DNA of 64,000 nt from Brevibacterium epidermidis NBRC 14811 (GTDB lineage: Bacteria; Actinomycetota; Actinomycetes; Actinomycetales; Brevibacteriaceae). Below, one piece after another: positions 55,659 to 64,000 of the stretch. The notes under the pieces are model-generated. The model did not search any database, was not told the DNA's origin, and worked only from the letters and a program-made list of their open reading frames with translations. The first letter of the stretch is position 1; the number at the start of each line of letters is the position of its first letter. The stretch lies in the NCBI RefSeq assembly GCF_001570805.1, contig NZ_BCSJ01000015.1:186001-250000 (forward strand). Direction: 5' to 3'. The translations under genes and the position numbers were made by a program.

Positions 55659-57371
55659 TCAGCCTTCGTTGTCGTTGGTGCGGGGTGCCTCGGCCGGACG
55701 GGTATTCGGCGTCGGTCGGGCAGAGGTGGTGAAGCGCAGCTTCACGCCCGGAGGCAGCTGCGCGGCGAGGTCGAGATCATCGACGCTCGCGATGATCGGG
55801 TAGCCGCCGGTGAGCGGATGGTCGGGACCGAAGAGCACCGGCTGACCGTTGGGCGGAACCTGTAGGGCACCGGTGACCGCACCCTCGCTGGGCAGCTCCC
55901 CGGTGCGGGCACGCTCGAGCGGAACCTCCCCGGACAGGCGCAGTCCGACCCGGTCCGATTCGTGAGTGACCGTCCAAACTTGTGACAGCAGCGTCTCGAC
56001 CCCGGCATCGGTGAACCAGTCCTCGCGTGGACCCAGAGTCACCGTCATCTCCACGGTCTCACCCGCCTGCGGCAGGTCCCTCGGTCGGGCGGGAGCAGGA
56101 TCGACGAGGTGGGGCGCCGTCCGCGGATCGTGCACACTGAGCGTGGTGCCTTTATCGACAGCGGCCGGACCGAGCCCAGCCAAGGTGTCAGCGGAGCTGC
56201 TGACCAGAGCCGTTTCGGCATCGATTCCACCGCGGACAGCAAGATAGCGGCGGACTCCGCGCTCGGCGGGTCCGAGTTCGAGTTCGTCCCCGTCGGCAAG
56301 GGCAAAGGCCTCGCCGAGGCGGGGTGTGAGAACCGTGCCATCGGCAGCGGTCACGGTGATCGTTCCCGTGGCCCCGGTGACAGCGGCGACGCCGTCGCCG
56401 GTTGAGCGCAGGAGCACTCCGCCGCCGAAGCTCTCCAGGCCGGCAGCGGTCTCGGCATTGCCGACGAGCCGGTTGGCAGTGGTCAACGCGCTGCGATCGG
56501 CGGCACCGGCAGCGGAGACACCCATCGATGCGAAACCGGGCCGGCCGAGATCCTGGACGAGCAGCTGCAGCCCAGGGCGCAGGACCTCGAGGGAGTGCGG
56601 GCCAACAGTGCTCGCCGCCTCATCAGTGTCGGACGTTGCCTCAGCCGAAGCAGACGGAGAATCCGACGCCGAATCTGCTGCCGCACCTGCCGCACCTGCG
56701 GCCGAACCGTTCGCCGCAACGTCGACGATCTCCCGTTCGGCCTCGACGAACTTCACGATCGTGCCGGGCACGAACAGTGCCGGGGGCTGTCGGTCGAGAT
56801 CCCATAGTTTCGCATCGGTGCGTCCGATGAGCTGCCAACCGCCGGGGGAGGAGCGCGGGTAGACGCCCGTGAACTCACCGGCCAGTGCCACCGAGCCCAC
56901 TGGCACACGTGTGCGCGGGGACGAGCGGCGGGGAACGGTGAAGAGCTCGTCGTCTCCGGCGAGGTAGCCGAAGCCGGGGGCGAACCCGGCGAACGCGACC
57001 TGCCAGGTCGCGGCCTGGTGGCGTTTGACGACCTCGGCGGGGGAGACGGAGAGGAGGTCGGCCACCTCGGCGAGGTCCTCGCCGTCGTAGCGGACCTCGA
57101 TCGTGACCTCCCTAGCCGTATCCGAGACCGACTCCGTGTGCCCGAGCCCGCGCACCGCCTCGGCGAGGATCTCGGCGCTCGTGCGTGCGGGATCGAAGCT
57201 GAGCAGCACCGTGCGCGCGGCCGGGATGAGCTCGGTGACGCCGGGCAGATCAGCGGCTTCGAGGCTGTGGTGCAGAGCCATCGTCGCGGTCAGGTCGGCG
57301 CACTCGACGAGGAGGTGGCGCCTGGACGCGGTGTGGAAGGTCAGGGAGTCGGCCAGCGGGGTCGAGGTCAT
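55659..57371 (-). CDS. pxpBC: Fused 5-oxoprolinase subunits B and C (PxpB-PxpC, KipI-KipA)
   Basis: A 570-residue fusion. PxpB part (about 1-225): [50 protein letters not shown] linker of about 45 residues rich in Ala, Ser and Asp follows. PxpC part (about 275-555): [54 protein letters not shown] and [12 protein letters not shown]. Together with PxpA it cleaves 5-oxoproline to glutamate using ATP. The usual state in other bacteria is two separate genes. Overlaps the DUF1445 gene by 4 nt. Confidence 0.92.
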   Translation of the reverse strand: MTSTPLADSLTFHTASRRHLLVECADLTATMALHHSLEAADLPGVTELIPAARTVLLSFDPARTSAEILAEAVRGLGHTESVSDTAREVTIEVRYDGEDLAEVADLLSVSPAEVVKRHQAATWQVAFAGFAPGFGYLAGDDELFTVPRRSSPRTRVPVGSVALAGEFTGVYPRSSPGGWQLIGRTDAKLWDLDRQPPALFVPGTIVKFVEAEREIVDVAANGSAAGAAGAAADSASDSPSASAEATSDTDEAASTVGPHSLEVLRPGLQLLVQDLGRPGFASMGVSAAGAADRSALTTANRLVGNAETAAGLESFGGGVLLRSTGDGVAAVTGATGTITVTAADGTVLTPRLGEAFALADGDELELGPAERGVRRYLAVRGGIDAETALVSSSADTLAGLGPAAVDKGTTLSVHDPRTAPHLVDPAPARPRDLPQAGETVEMTVTLGPREDWFTDAGVETLLSQVWTVTHESDRVGLRLSGEVPLERARTGELPSEGAVTGALQVPPNGQPVLFGPDHPLTGGYPIIASVDDLDLAAQLPPGVKLRFTTSARPTPNTRPAEAPRTNDNEG

Positions 57372-58183
57372 TGGCGGTAGGTGTCTTCCGGTTCGTCGGT
57401 GATGAACATCTTCCCAGGTGAGTGGGTGATCGCGAAGGGGATTCCCGATGCCTGGATAGCTGCCTGCGGGGTGACTCCGCAGGCCCAGAAGACGGGGATG
57501 TCACCGTCTTCGATGACCGGGGCGTCACCGAAATCCGGGGCATCGAGGTCAGCGATGCCGATCTGGGAGGGTTCGCCGATATGGATCGGGGCGCCGTGGA
57601 CGGCGGGGAAGCGGTCGGTGATGCGCACCGCCTCGGCGACCTGGGCGGCCGGGATCGGACGCATCGACACGACCATGTCTCCGCTGACCCGACCGGCCGG
57701 ACGGCAGGCCGTTGACGTGCGGTACATCGGCACGTTGCGACCGCCCTCCTGGTGGCGGATCGGGATGCCCGCCTCGGTGAGCCCATTTTCGAAGGTGAAC
57801 GAGCAGCCGATGAGGAAGGACACGAGGTCCGGGTGCTTCTCCCACACCTCGGTGGCGTCGGTGACCTCGCCGGTCAGGGCGCCGTTCTCCCAGATCCGGT
57901 AGCCGGGGATATCGGTGCGGATATCGCTGCCGGGCGCCAGCGCTGAGGCCAGCTGTCCGGGTTCGAGGACGTCGACGACCGGGCACGGCTTCGGGTTGCG
58001 CTGGGTGAACAGGAGGACGTCGAAGGCCCACTCCGCGGGCACGGAGATGAGGTTCGCCTGGACGAGCCCCGGCGCCATCCCCGAGGTGGGACCGTCGAAT
58101 CCTGCCCGGATGCGTGCGCGCGCTTCCGCGCCTGCCGCCCGCATCGTGTTCATGGCAGTGGTGGCCGAAGTGGCAGTGCTCAT
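57368..58183 (-). CDS. DUF1445 (YcsI/UPF0317) putative hydro-lyase
   Basis: A 271-residue protein of a family encoded with pxp genes (YcsI in Bacillus). [56 protein letters not shown] and [20 protein letters not shown] are conserved blocks. Related to D-glutamate cyclase, which makes 5-oxo-D-proline, so it may feed or handle the D-form of the same compound. Overlaps the pxpA and pxpBC genes. Confidence 0.87.
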   Translation of the reverse strand: MSTATSATTAMNTMRAAGAEARARIRAGFDGPTSGMAPGLVQANLISVPAEWAFDVLLFTQRNPKPCPVVDVLEPGQLASALAPGSDIRTDIPGYRIWENGALTGEVTDATEVWEKHPDLVSFLIGCSFTFENGLTEAGIPIRHQEGGRNVPMYRTSTACRPAGRVSGDMVVSMRPIPAAQVAEAVRITDRFPAVHGAPIHIGEPSQIGIADLDAPDFGDAPVIEDGDIPVFWACGVTPQAAIQASGIPFAITHSPGKMFITDEPEDTYRQ

Positions 58184-58965
58184 CGGCTGGCTCCGGCGAA
58201 TGCGGCGATGGTGACGCCTTCGGATTCGAGGAGATCACGGGCGGCGCGGGCCATGTCGATGGATCCTTGGCTGTCGCCGTGGAAGCAGATGGAGTGCGCG
58301 TCGACGTTGACGAGGCTGCCGTCGATGGCTTCGACCTGTCCGGTTTGGACGAGGCGCAGCACGCGGGCGGCCACGGCCTCGGGGTCGTGGAGGACCGCGT
58401 TCGGCTCGGACCGGGAGACCAGGGAGCCGTCGGGGTTGTAGGACCGGTCGGCGAAGGCCTCGGCGGCGACGGTCAGCCCGGCCTCGGCGGCGACGCGGTT
58501 GGCCACGCTGCCGGCGAGTCCGAGGAAGACCAGGGAGTCGTCGATGGCCTTGACGGCGTCGACGACGACCTTCGCCTGCGCCTCGTCGTGGACGATCGCG
58601 TTGTAGAGACCGCCGTGGGGTTTGACGTAGGAGACGGTTCCGCCGACGGCCGTGGTCAGTCCGATGAGTGCACCGATCTGGTATTCGACTTGGGCCTGCA
58701 GGGTGGCTGCCGGGACGTCGAGCGCACGACGGCCGAAGCCTTCGTAATCGTCGTATCCGGGGTGGGCCCCGATGACGACTCCGCCCTTCGTAGCGGCGTC
58801 GACGGTGGAGCGGATGCCCTCGGGATTGCCGGCGTGGGACCCGCAGGAGACGTTGGCGCTGGTGACCAGGCCGAGCATGGCCGCATCGTCGCTGACGACA
58901 CGGTCGGGCACGTTCTCCCCGAGGTCAGAGTTGAGGTCGATTCTCAGTTCGCTGTTGGTGGACAA
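58180..58965 (-). CDS. pxpA: 5-oxoprolinase subunit A (LamB/YcsF)
   Basis: A 261-residue protein. [58 protein letters not shown] and the C-terminal [16 protein letters not shown] match LamB/YcsF. I choose TTG 58965: GGAGG lies 6 nt upstream, whereas GTG 58971 abuts it. Overlaps are seen with the DUF1445 gene; the transporter gene ends 2 nt before the start. Confidence 0.92.
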   Translation of the reverse strand: MSTNSELRIDLNSDLGENVPDRVVSDDAAMLGLVTSANVSCGSHAGNPEGIRSTVDAATKGGVVIGAHPGYDDYEGFGRRALDVPAATLQAQVEYQIGALIGLTTAVGGTVSYVKPHGGLYNAIVHDEAQAKVVVDAVKAIDDSLVFLGLAGSVANRVAAEAGLTVAAEAFADRSYNPDGSLVSRSEPNAVLHDPEAVAARVLRLVQTGQVEAIDGSLVNVDAHSICFHGDSQGSIDMARAARDLLESEGVTIAAFAGASR

Positions 58966-58967
58966 TG

Positions 58968-60272
58968 TCACCCTCCGATTCCGATCATGGCGAAGATGGG
59001 GCCGATGGACTGTGTGGCCGTGTACCACGTGACCAGTGTTGCCGCGGTGCCGATGATGAGCAACCACTTCGGGTACGAGTCAGTGCGCAGCAGGCGGGGC
59101 CTGAACCAGCCGATGTACATGAAGATCGTCAGACCGATCGGCAGGATGAGGCCGTTGAAGCCGCCGACGAAGACGAGCAGCGTGGCCGGGGCGGTGCCGA
59201 GGACGAGGTAGACGATGAGCGAGACGACGATGAAGGCCACGGTCGCCAGCTGCAGCGGCCAACCGCCTTCGAGGCGCTTGGAGAACGCGGAGAGGAACGT
59301 CGCCGAGGTGTAGGCGGCACCGATGACCGAGCTCAGTGCCGCGGCCCAGAAGATGGCGCCGAAGATGCGCATTCCCGCCTCGCCGAGGACTGCGGCGAAG
59401 GCCTGGCCGGCGGGGTTCGCGACGCTCGAGTCGAGGTCGAGGGCGACACCGGAGGCGACGACGCCGAGGATGGCGAGGAAGAGGACGTAGCGCATGACGC
59501 CGGTGACGATGATGCCCGACAGCGCCGAGCGCATGACCGAACCGGCGTTCTCCGGGCCGGTCTTGCCGGAGTCGAGGTACCGGTGGGCACCCGAGTAGGT
59601 GATGTAGCCGCCGACGGTGCCGCCGACGATCGTGGTCACGGTGGCGAAGTTGATGGTATCGGGCGCGATCGACTGTCTGAGCGCCTCACCGACCGGGGGG
59701 TTCGAGACGATGGCGATGACACAGGTGAGGATGATCATTCCGATGCCGAGGACGAGGACGACGGCGTCGACGACCTTTCCGGCGCGTTTGAACAGGAAGA
59801 TGCCGATCGCCAGGACGCCGGTGAGCAGTCCGCCGAGCTTCGGGTCGATGCCCAGCAGCGCATTGAGACCGAGGCCGCCGCCGGCGATGTTGCCGATGTT
59901 GAAGGCCAGTCCGCCGACGACGATGAGGATGGACAGGAGGATGCCCGAACCCGGCACGGCCGAGGAGGCCAGTTGGGCGGCGCGTTTGCCTGACGAGGTG
60001 ACCATGCGCCAGATATTGAGCTGGATGGCGATGTCGATGAGGATCGACGCGAAGATCGCGAAGGCGAAGGCCGCACCCATCTGAGCCGTGAAGGTGGCGG
60101 TCTGGGTGATGAAGCCCGGACCGATCGCCGAGGTGGCCATGAGGAAGATGGCGCCGATGATCGCGCTGCGGCTGATCTTGGAGCCGATTTCGCTCTTGGT
60201 ATTTTCAAGGCCCGAGGCGGTCCCATCCGTAGCAGAGGGTTCCGGCGGTTGGGATTCCGGTGCGTGTGACAT
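58968..60272 (-). CDS. NRAMP-like transporter (predicted 5-oxoproline uptake)
   Basis: A 434-residue membrane protein with about eleven helices. [22 protein letters not shown] starts helix 1 in NRAMP style and [19 protein letters not shown] follows in a later loop. In Bacillus the equivalent YcsG is encoded with pxp genes. The metal-binding DPGN-type motif of true metal NRAMPs is replaced by SAIGPGF, so an organic substrate is likelier than a metal. ATG 60272 follows GGAG. First gene of the operon. Confidence 0.82.
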   Translation of the reverse strand: MSHAPESQPPEPSATDGTASGLENTKSEIGSKISRSAIIGAIFLMATSAIGPGFITQTATFTAQMGAAFAFAIFASILIDIAIQLNIWRMVTSSGKRAAQLASSAVPGSGILLSILIVVGGLAFNIGNIAGGGLGLNALLGIDPKLGGLLTGVLAIGIFLFKRAGKVVDAVVLVLGIGMIILTCVIAIVSNPPVGEALRQSIAPDTINFATVTTIVGGTVGGYITYSGAHRYLDSGKTGPENAGSVMRSALSGIIVTGVMRYVLFLAILGVVASGVALDLDSSVANPAGQAFAAVLGEAGMRIFGAIFWAAALSSVIGAAYTSATFLSAFSKRLEGGWPLQLATVAFIVVSLIVYLVLGTAPATLLVFVGGFNGLILPIGLTIFMYIGWFRPRLLRTDSYPKWLLIIGTAATLVTWYTATQSIGPIFAMIGIGG

Positions 60273-60477
60273 AGGAGTCTCCGACTGTCTGGTGGTCAGT
60301 TGTTCCTTCGTGTGTGTCGATGGGGTGTGGATAGCGATGACTGTGTCCTGGCGCACGTGAAGTGGTAAACAATCTAGCACTCAGTGTTCAACAAAAATAG
60401 ACGGGGGTCACACTTTCCTCGTCTCTTTGTCGACTGACGGATGGGAGTTCGGTGTGCTGTTTCAGTAGAATGGAGAG
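60273..60477. promoter_or_regulatory. Divergent promoter region, 5-oxoproline operon / GntR
   Basis: It contains TGTTCAACA (60385-60393), a 4-bp inverted repeat with 1-nt centre typical of GntR-family half sites, in an AT-rich patch that also has GTAAACAATCTAG (60365-60377). The GntR gene has TAGAAT (60466-60471) 6 nt before its GTG. Confidence 0.4.
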
Positions 60478-61116
60478 GTGAATCACGATTCGTCCCTGGT
60501 CAACAGGCTCACTGACCGCCTCATCGCTGGAGAGCTGCGCCCCGGTGAGCGGCTGTCCGAAACCGCGCTGGCGAAGGAATTTGATGTTTCGCGCAATACT
60601 CTGCGTGAGGCGTTCCGGGTGCTCGGTGAGCAGGGCCTGGTCACGCATATCCCGCACCGAGGCGTCTCAGTGGCGTCACCGAGCACCGCTGATGTCGTCG
60701 ACATCTACCGGGTGCGTCATCATGTTGAGTGCTCGGTGCTCGAGTACGCGCCGCGCAATCACCCGAACGCCGTGAGGATGGAGGCGGCCGTCGAGGCTGC
60801 CGAGAAGTTCGCTGCCGAAGAGAACTGGCTGGAAGTCGGCACGGCGAACATGGGGTTCCACAATGCCGTGGTCTCGTTGTCGGACAGCAGGCGGCTGATG
60901 CAGTCGTTTTCGAATGTGCTCGCTGAGCTGCGGCTGGCATTCCTCAAGGTCGAGGTCCTCGACTTCCTCCACGCGCCGTTCATCTCTCGCAATAAGGAAG
61001 TCATCGAGGTCTACCGGACAGAGGGCTCAGCGGCTGCGGCGAAGATCCTCGGCGCGTATCTCGGGGATTCCGAGCGTCAGGTGCTCGGTGCCTACGCCCG
61101 CGCCGGCCAGGACTGA
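60478..61116 (+). CDS. GntR-family (FCD) regulator of the 5-oxoproline operon
   Basis: A 212-residue regulator with winged helix (LIAGELRPGERLSETALAKE, then FDVSRNTLREAFRVL) and an FCD domain with MGFHNAVVSLSDSRRL. It starts at GTG 60478, preceded by TAGAAT at 6 nt; GGAGAG is within that spacer, too close to serve as Shine-Dalgarno. It is divergent from the pxp operon and probably represses it until the inducer (5-oxoproline or related) appears. Confidence 0.86.
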   Translation: MNHDSSLVNRLTDRLIAGELRPGERLSETALAKEFDVSRNTLREAFRVLGEQGLVTHIPHRGVSVASPSTADVVDIYRVRHHVECSVLEYAPRNHPNAVRMEAAVEAAEKFAAEENWLEVGTANMGFHNAVVSLSDSRRLMQSFSNVLAELRLAFLKVEVLDFLHAPFISRNKEVIEVYRTEGSAAAAKILGAYLGDSERQVLGAYARAGQD

Positions 61117-61156
61117 GCAGCCAGGACTGAGCGACCAAGACTCGCGTGAATGCGAA

Positions 61157-61190
61157 AGAACCGCCTCCGACCGAAGTCGAAAGCGGTTCT
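61157..61190. terminator. Terminator between GntR and tRNA-Lys
   Basis: AGAACCGC (61157-61164) pairs with GCGGTTCT (61183-61190), and the inner bases extend the stem with wobble pairs to a small loop. It follows the GntR gene and the 3' end of tRNA-Lys, so it can act on both strands. Confidence 0.7.
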
Positions 61191-61200
61191 CTCTGTGCTG

Positions 61201-61273
61201 TGCGCCCCCCGGGACTCGAACCCGGAACCCACTGATTAAGAGTCAGTTGCTCTACCAATTGAGCTAGAGGCGC
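61201..61273 (-). tRNA. tRNA-Lys (anticodon CUU)
   Basis: The minus strand reads GCGCCTCTAGCTCAATTGGT at the 5' end, the anticodon loop has CTCTTAA with CTT, the T-arm is GGGTTCGAGTCCC, and the acceptor GCGCCTC pairs with GGGGCGC. CCA is not encoded. Confidence 0.96.
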
Positions 61274-61423
61274 ATGCCGCGCTTGTTGCGCAACGAGAAT
61301 TAATATTACTCAGGTGTCGACCGATCATGCAAACCGAGATCGGCCCACACTCGATTTTGTGATGAAGGTCGCAAGCCCCAGGTCAGAGTCCCTTTCCATG
61401 GGGCTGCGAACCCCAAAGGATCC

Positions 61424-61744
61424 CTACAGGTACATCCCGGAGCTCGACTGTTCGGCCGGTTCGGAGATCGCGTGGACATCGCGTTCACGCAGGAGGACAT
61501 ACGCGCGTCCTTCGAGCTCCACCTCGGCGAGTTCCTCCGGATCGTAGAGGACGGTGTCACCGAGGTTGGCCTGCCGTACGTGCGGGCCCGCCGCTACGAC
61601 CTGGCCCCACACGAGGCGTCTGCCCATGCTGGCGGTGGCGGGAATGACGATGCCCGCTGAGGATTTGCGTTCCCCGGCTTCCGCACTGGGTTCGAGCAGG
61701 ATCCGGTCATGGAGCATCCGGATCGGAAGGGCGGCTTCAGCCAC
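61424..61744 (-). CDS. GroES-like (Cpn10-fold) protein
   Basis: A 106-residue Cpn10-type protein. ALPIRMLHDRILLEPSAEAG matches the GroES opening (IKPLxDRIxV), SSAGIVIPATASMGRRLVWG is the mobile-loop region, and LGDTVLYDPEELAEVELEGR and AYVLLRERDVHAI close the fold. It is divergent from true GroES: no groEL is nearby, and the loop differs. GTG 61744 gives the usual N-terminal length; the first 8 nt overlap the DUF3618 stop. Confidence 0.75.
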   Translation of the reverse strand: MAEAALPIRMLHDRILLEPSAEAGERKSSAGIVIPATASMGRRLVWGQVVAAGPHVRQANLGDTVLYDPEELAEVELEGRAYVLLRERDVHAISEPAEQSSSGMYL

Positions 61745-62021
61745 GCTTGCGACCGGAGAGTCCGACGACGAGGGCGGCCACGCCGAGGACGAGACCGCCG
61801 CCGAGGGCGATGATCTCGGGTTTGGGCGAACCGTCTTCTTCGACGACTCCGGACTTCGCCTTGTTGACGGCCCGAGTCGCCAGCACCTTCGGGTGGATGC
61901 GGCCGACGAGCTCATCGATGTTCTCGGCGATGCGCTCCTCGCGCAGTCGGATCGACTCTGCGAGCTGTGCGGTTGTTGCCTGGTCGACGGTCACATCTGA
62001 GGTGTAGACGTTGTCAGTCAT
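61737..62021 (-). CDS. DUF3618 protein
   Basis: A 94-residue protein with the DUF3618 helix (ESIRLREERIAENIDELVGR) and a C-terminal membrane helix (IIALGGGLVLGVAALVVGLS) ending in RKRG. Typical of actinobacteria; function unknown. It is followed by, and overlaps, the GroES-like gene. Confidence 0.85.
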   Translation of the reverse strand: MTDNVYTSDVTVDQATTAQLAESIRLREERIAENIDELVGRIHPKVLATRAVNKAKSGVVEEDGSPKPEIIALGGGLVLGVAALVVGLSGRKRG

Positions 62022-62117
62022 CGGGTCGAGTCCTCCCGGTCGAGAATGCTTTCCTGCGCCTGTGGCCTTCTGTCACAGTGCTTCGCTGTCCAGCTTAGCG
62101 GCTGGGCCCAGAGAGTG

Positions 62118-62840
62118 TCAGATATCGGCCGCGGTTCGACGGAATCTTACGATCTCGACGTTCGCGGCCGCAGGCATGTTTGGGTAGTGACTGCGGACAT
62201 TGGCGATATACCGCTCCAATCCACTCTGGCGGGTGAGGTCGAGATCCTCAGGCTGCAGTTCGTCGGTTCGCTTCACCATCACCGAGGCGACTTCCACGGG
62301 GAGGGTGCCATGTTCGGTGTTCTCGAAGTACGCCAGAGCCGGACCCGTGCGGTGGCCTTCGTTCCACCGCACCGTCAGCGTCTTCGTCCCATTCGTGACG
62401 GCGTCGAAGTAGCGAGCGTGGAACCTCAGCAGTCGTTTCGGTGCAGAATCCGGATGTCGGTAAGAGTGGGGGAGCAGAGCGGGGACCGTGGCGATCGACG
62501 GTTCGCCCGTGGTGTCAGCCGGAGCGATGACGAGGGCATCGGGATGGAGGTCGAGGAGGACCTGTCGGCATCGTCCGCACGGAGCCAGCAGCCCACGGCC
62601 TTGGTCGCCGACCGCGGCGATCGTGACGAGCGGACCGGCGTTCGCGGCCGCGGCGGTGCCGATCGCGACGAGTTCCGCGCAGGGTCCACCGTTGAAGTGG
62701 TGGACGTTGACACCGGTGTGGATTCGCCCGACAGTGTCCATGGCGGCAGCGGCAACGGTGTGGTTTTCATCCGGCCTGAGGCTGCGTACGAGTTCTTTAG
62801 CGGCGGCGATTACGCGCAGCTCTGAGTCGAAGAGGCCCAT
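62118..62840 (-). CDS. Cytidine deaminase-ASCH domain fusion
   Basis: A 240-residue two-domain protein. Residues 1-115 are a cytidine-deaminase-like domain: C54-A-E56 (zinc ligand and catalytic Glu) and P87-C88-G-R-C91-RQVLLDL (the other zinc ligands), with GVNVHHFNGGPCAELVA. Residues 135-240 form an ASCH domain: FHARYFDAVTNGTKTLTVRW with G151-x-K153-x-x-T156-x-R158. ASCH protein YqfB is known to hydrolyse N4-acetylcytidine to cytidine, whose product would be a deaminase substrate. So the fusion may salvage modified cytidines in two steps; that is inference. No Shine-Dalgarno is clear. Confidence 0.85.
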   Translation of the reverse strand: MGLFDSELRVIAAAKELVRSLRPDENHTVAAAAMDTVGRIHTGVNVHHFNGGPCAELVAIGTAAAANAGPLVTIAAVGDQGRGLLAPCGRCRQVLLDLHPDALVIAPADTTGEPSIATVPALLPHSYRHPDSAPKRLLRFHARYFDAVTNGTKTLTVRWNEGHRTGPALAYFENTEHGTLPVEVASVMVKRTDELQPEDLDLTRQSGLERYIANVRSHYPNMPAAANVEIVRFRRTAADI

Positions 62841-62846
62841 TCGGCC

Positions 62847-64000
62847 TCAGTCCTGTTTTCCGCGGCGTCCCATGAGGTAGATGATAAACCCTACTGCTGC
62901 CATACCGGAGGCGGCGAGAACGAAGATGGGCCAGGAGCTGACGATCGTGGAGATGATGGATTCGCCGAACGAGGTCGCTGGATTCTGATTGGCCCTCGGG
63001 GACGGCTGATCGCCACCCGTGATGAGGTCCGTATCGTCTTTGGGCGTCTGTTCGTCTGGGTTGCGAGGAACCGGATCCGAATAGTCGGGGCGTTCTGCGC
63101 CCTCGTCATCTCCGGGCAGAAATTCATCACCTGCGGTGCCGGGGATGGTTTCGCGTTCGTAGTCGGGAGAACCGTTGCCGTTTGACGGGTCCGGGGTGGT
63201 GCCGTCGGCGTCTGAAGTGCCGGCCGACGAACCGGCACCGTCCGAATCCTTCTCGTCGTCCTCGCCGGAATCCGAGCTGTCGGAATCGCTGCTGCGAGAG
63301 CCGTCGGAGCCCGAACCGGTATCGGAATCAGATTCCCTGCCGTCGGAGTCCCCGTCGGCAGACGTATCTGCCCGTTCCGTCGAGTCCGAATCCGACGAGG
63401 TGGTGCTATCGGTCGAGCTGGTGCTGTCGTCAGAGGTGTCGCTGTCCGAGGACGATCCGTCCGTGCCGGCGTCGCTCGCGGAACCGTCATCGGCTGTGAC
63501 GCCGTCCGTGTCGGCAGATTCGCTGCTGTCGCTGTCGGAACCGTCCGACGAGGTCGACCCGTCCGCCGTCGGAGCGGGGTCGGTGTCCTTCGACCCGCCG
63601 TCGGCACCGGCCTCTGAATCGTCCGAAGTGGATCCGTCCGGGTCGCTGGATGCTTCGGACCCGTCGTCGTCCGGGTAGGGCTGTCCTTCGGTGACGACGA
63701 TAGTGCCGTCCTTGACCTCAAACGTCCACGCGGGGTCCGGTCCAGAGGGAGCGAACTTCTCGAAGTTCATCGGCTCGGTCTGACCTTCGGCAACGATCTG
63801 ACCTTTGTCGTTGAAGTGGTATTCCGAGGGTGCTGATTCAGCAGTCGCCTCGTCGACGGACTGTCCGCTGTCGTCGGTGTCCGATTCGTCCGCGGTCGAG
63901 TCAGAGGCAGTGTCGTCGGATGACTGTGCCGGAACGCGTTTCATCGACTGTTCCGGGGCTTTGAAAGACTTACCGACCCAGCTCTTCGGCAAGGTGCCGT
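62847..64000 (-). CDS. Ser/Asp-rich membrane-anchored protein, N-terminus outside window
   Basis: About 385 residues of an open frame that continues past the window edge, so the N-terminus is probably missing. Visible part: a short folded stretch (YHFNDKGQIVAEGQTEPMNF, then PDPAWTFEVKDGTIVVTEG), about 200 residues of Ser/Asp/Gly-rich low complexity, an acidic Pro-rich linker, one membrane helix (FVLAASGMAAVGFIIYLMG) and the basic tail RRGKQD. No LPXTG sorting motif is present. The layout suggests a surface protein held by its C-terminal helix with a stalk of SD repeats. TTG near 63992 is an alternative start but sits within what looks like continuing sequence. Confidence 0.65.
   Translation of the reverse strand, partial: GTLPKSWVGKSFKAPEQSMKRVPAQSSDDTASDSTADESDTDDSGQSVDEATAESAPSEYHFNDKGQIVAEGQTEPMNFEKFAPSGPDPAWTFEVKDGTIVVTEGQPYPDDDGSEASSDPDGSTSDDSEAGADGGSKDTDPAPTADGSTSSDGSDSDSSESADTDGVTADDGSASDAGTDGSSSDSDTSDDSTSSTDSTTSSDSDSTERADTSADGDSDGRESDSDTGSGSDGSRSSDSDSSDSGEDDEKDSDGAGSSAGTSDADGTTPDPSNGNGSPDYERETIPGTAGDEFLPGDDEGAERPDYSDPVPRNPDEQTPKDDTDLITGGDQPSPRANQNPATSFGESIISTIVSSWPIFVLAASGMAAVGFIIYLMGRRGKQD

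Noticed and set aside
58968..60272. True NRAMP manganese/iron transporter
   Set aside because: Helix 1 lacks the DPGN metal motif, and the gene sits inside a 5-oxoproline operon.
63175..63678. Plus-strand Ser/Glu-rich frame opposite the SD-rich protein
   Set aside because: Both strands of such a repeat region stay open; only the minus strand has a membrane helix and flanking folded parts.

Overview
This 64 kb window is high-GC DNA and looks like ordinary chromosome from a free-living actinobacterium. My best guess is Brevibacterium or a close relative. The support is a class Ib ribonucleotide reductase set (NrdHIEF), a four-subunit sdhCDAB operon, a domain of the mycothiol-dependent maleylpyruvate isomerase family, a DUF3618 protein, MoxR/DUF58/von Willebrand genes, and many genes whose start codon lies 6-7 nt after a TANNNT -10 box, so they probably make leaderless mRNAs. 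I see no rRNA, phage, insertion sequence or CRISPR array. Two tRNA genes (Leu-UAG and Lys-CUU) lie near the right end.

Layout. 1-7 kb: a minus-strand operon of ureohydrolase, ThDP decarboxylase and sodium:solute symporter, divergent from a PucR-type regulator, then a HisC/Pat-like aminotransferase; together this looks like a guanidino-compound (arginine-derived) catabolic locus. 7-12 kb: a six-gene MoxR-DUF58-VWA-VWA-TPR operon. 12.7-17 kb: nrdHIE-nrdF behind a promoter with two NrdR-like boxes 31 bp apart. 17-22.4 kb: a 56-residue unknown protein, a D,D-carboxypeptidase and sdhCDAB. 22.7-28 kb: ManC, an M20 amidohydrolase, a BMP-type nucleoside-binding lipoprotein, adenosine deaminase and a membrane protein. 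28-31 kb: FAD monooxygenase, lipoprotein, GNAT and MarR. 31.4-38 kb: sucCD, threonine aldolase, class C acid phosphatase, universal stress protein and an MHS transporter. 38-44.4 kb: a complete fructose PTS operon (DeoR regulator, fruK, fruA, ptsI, ptsH). 44.5-53 kb: an RsmC-like rRNA methyltransferase, a PadR pair, a HAD hydrolase, an amino-acid permease/nitrilase/GntR locus, then ASCH, MDMPI-like and GNAT genes. 53-61 kb: tRNA-Leu, Bcp, and a 5-oxoproline locus (NRAMP-like transporter, PxpA, DUF1445, fused PxpB-PxpC, biotin carboxylase-BCCP) divergent from its GntR regulator. 61-64 kb: tRNA-Lys, a GroES-like protein, DUF3618, a cytidine deaminase-ASCH fusion and the C-terminal part of a Ser/Asp-rich membrane-anchored protein.

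The most unusual signals are: (i) a short asymmetric motif, CCGAGGCGG, found by eye 38 times on both strands, where base composition predicts about three; it sits in intergenic DNA and low-complexity protein linkers and is absent from the nrd and sdh blocks; (ii) a cytidine deaminase fused to an ASCH domain; (iii) perfect or near-perfect palindromes next to almost every regulator gene; (iv) widespread leaderless starts. Most genes are recognisable housekeeping or catabolic genes, so novelty lies mainly in these patterns and fusions. All family assignments come from reading motifs by eye; no database search was possible.
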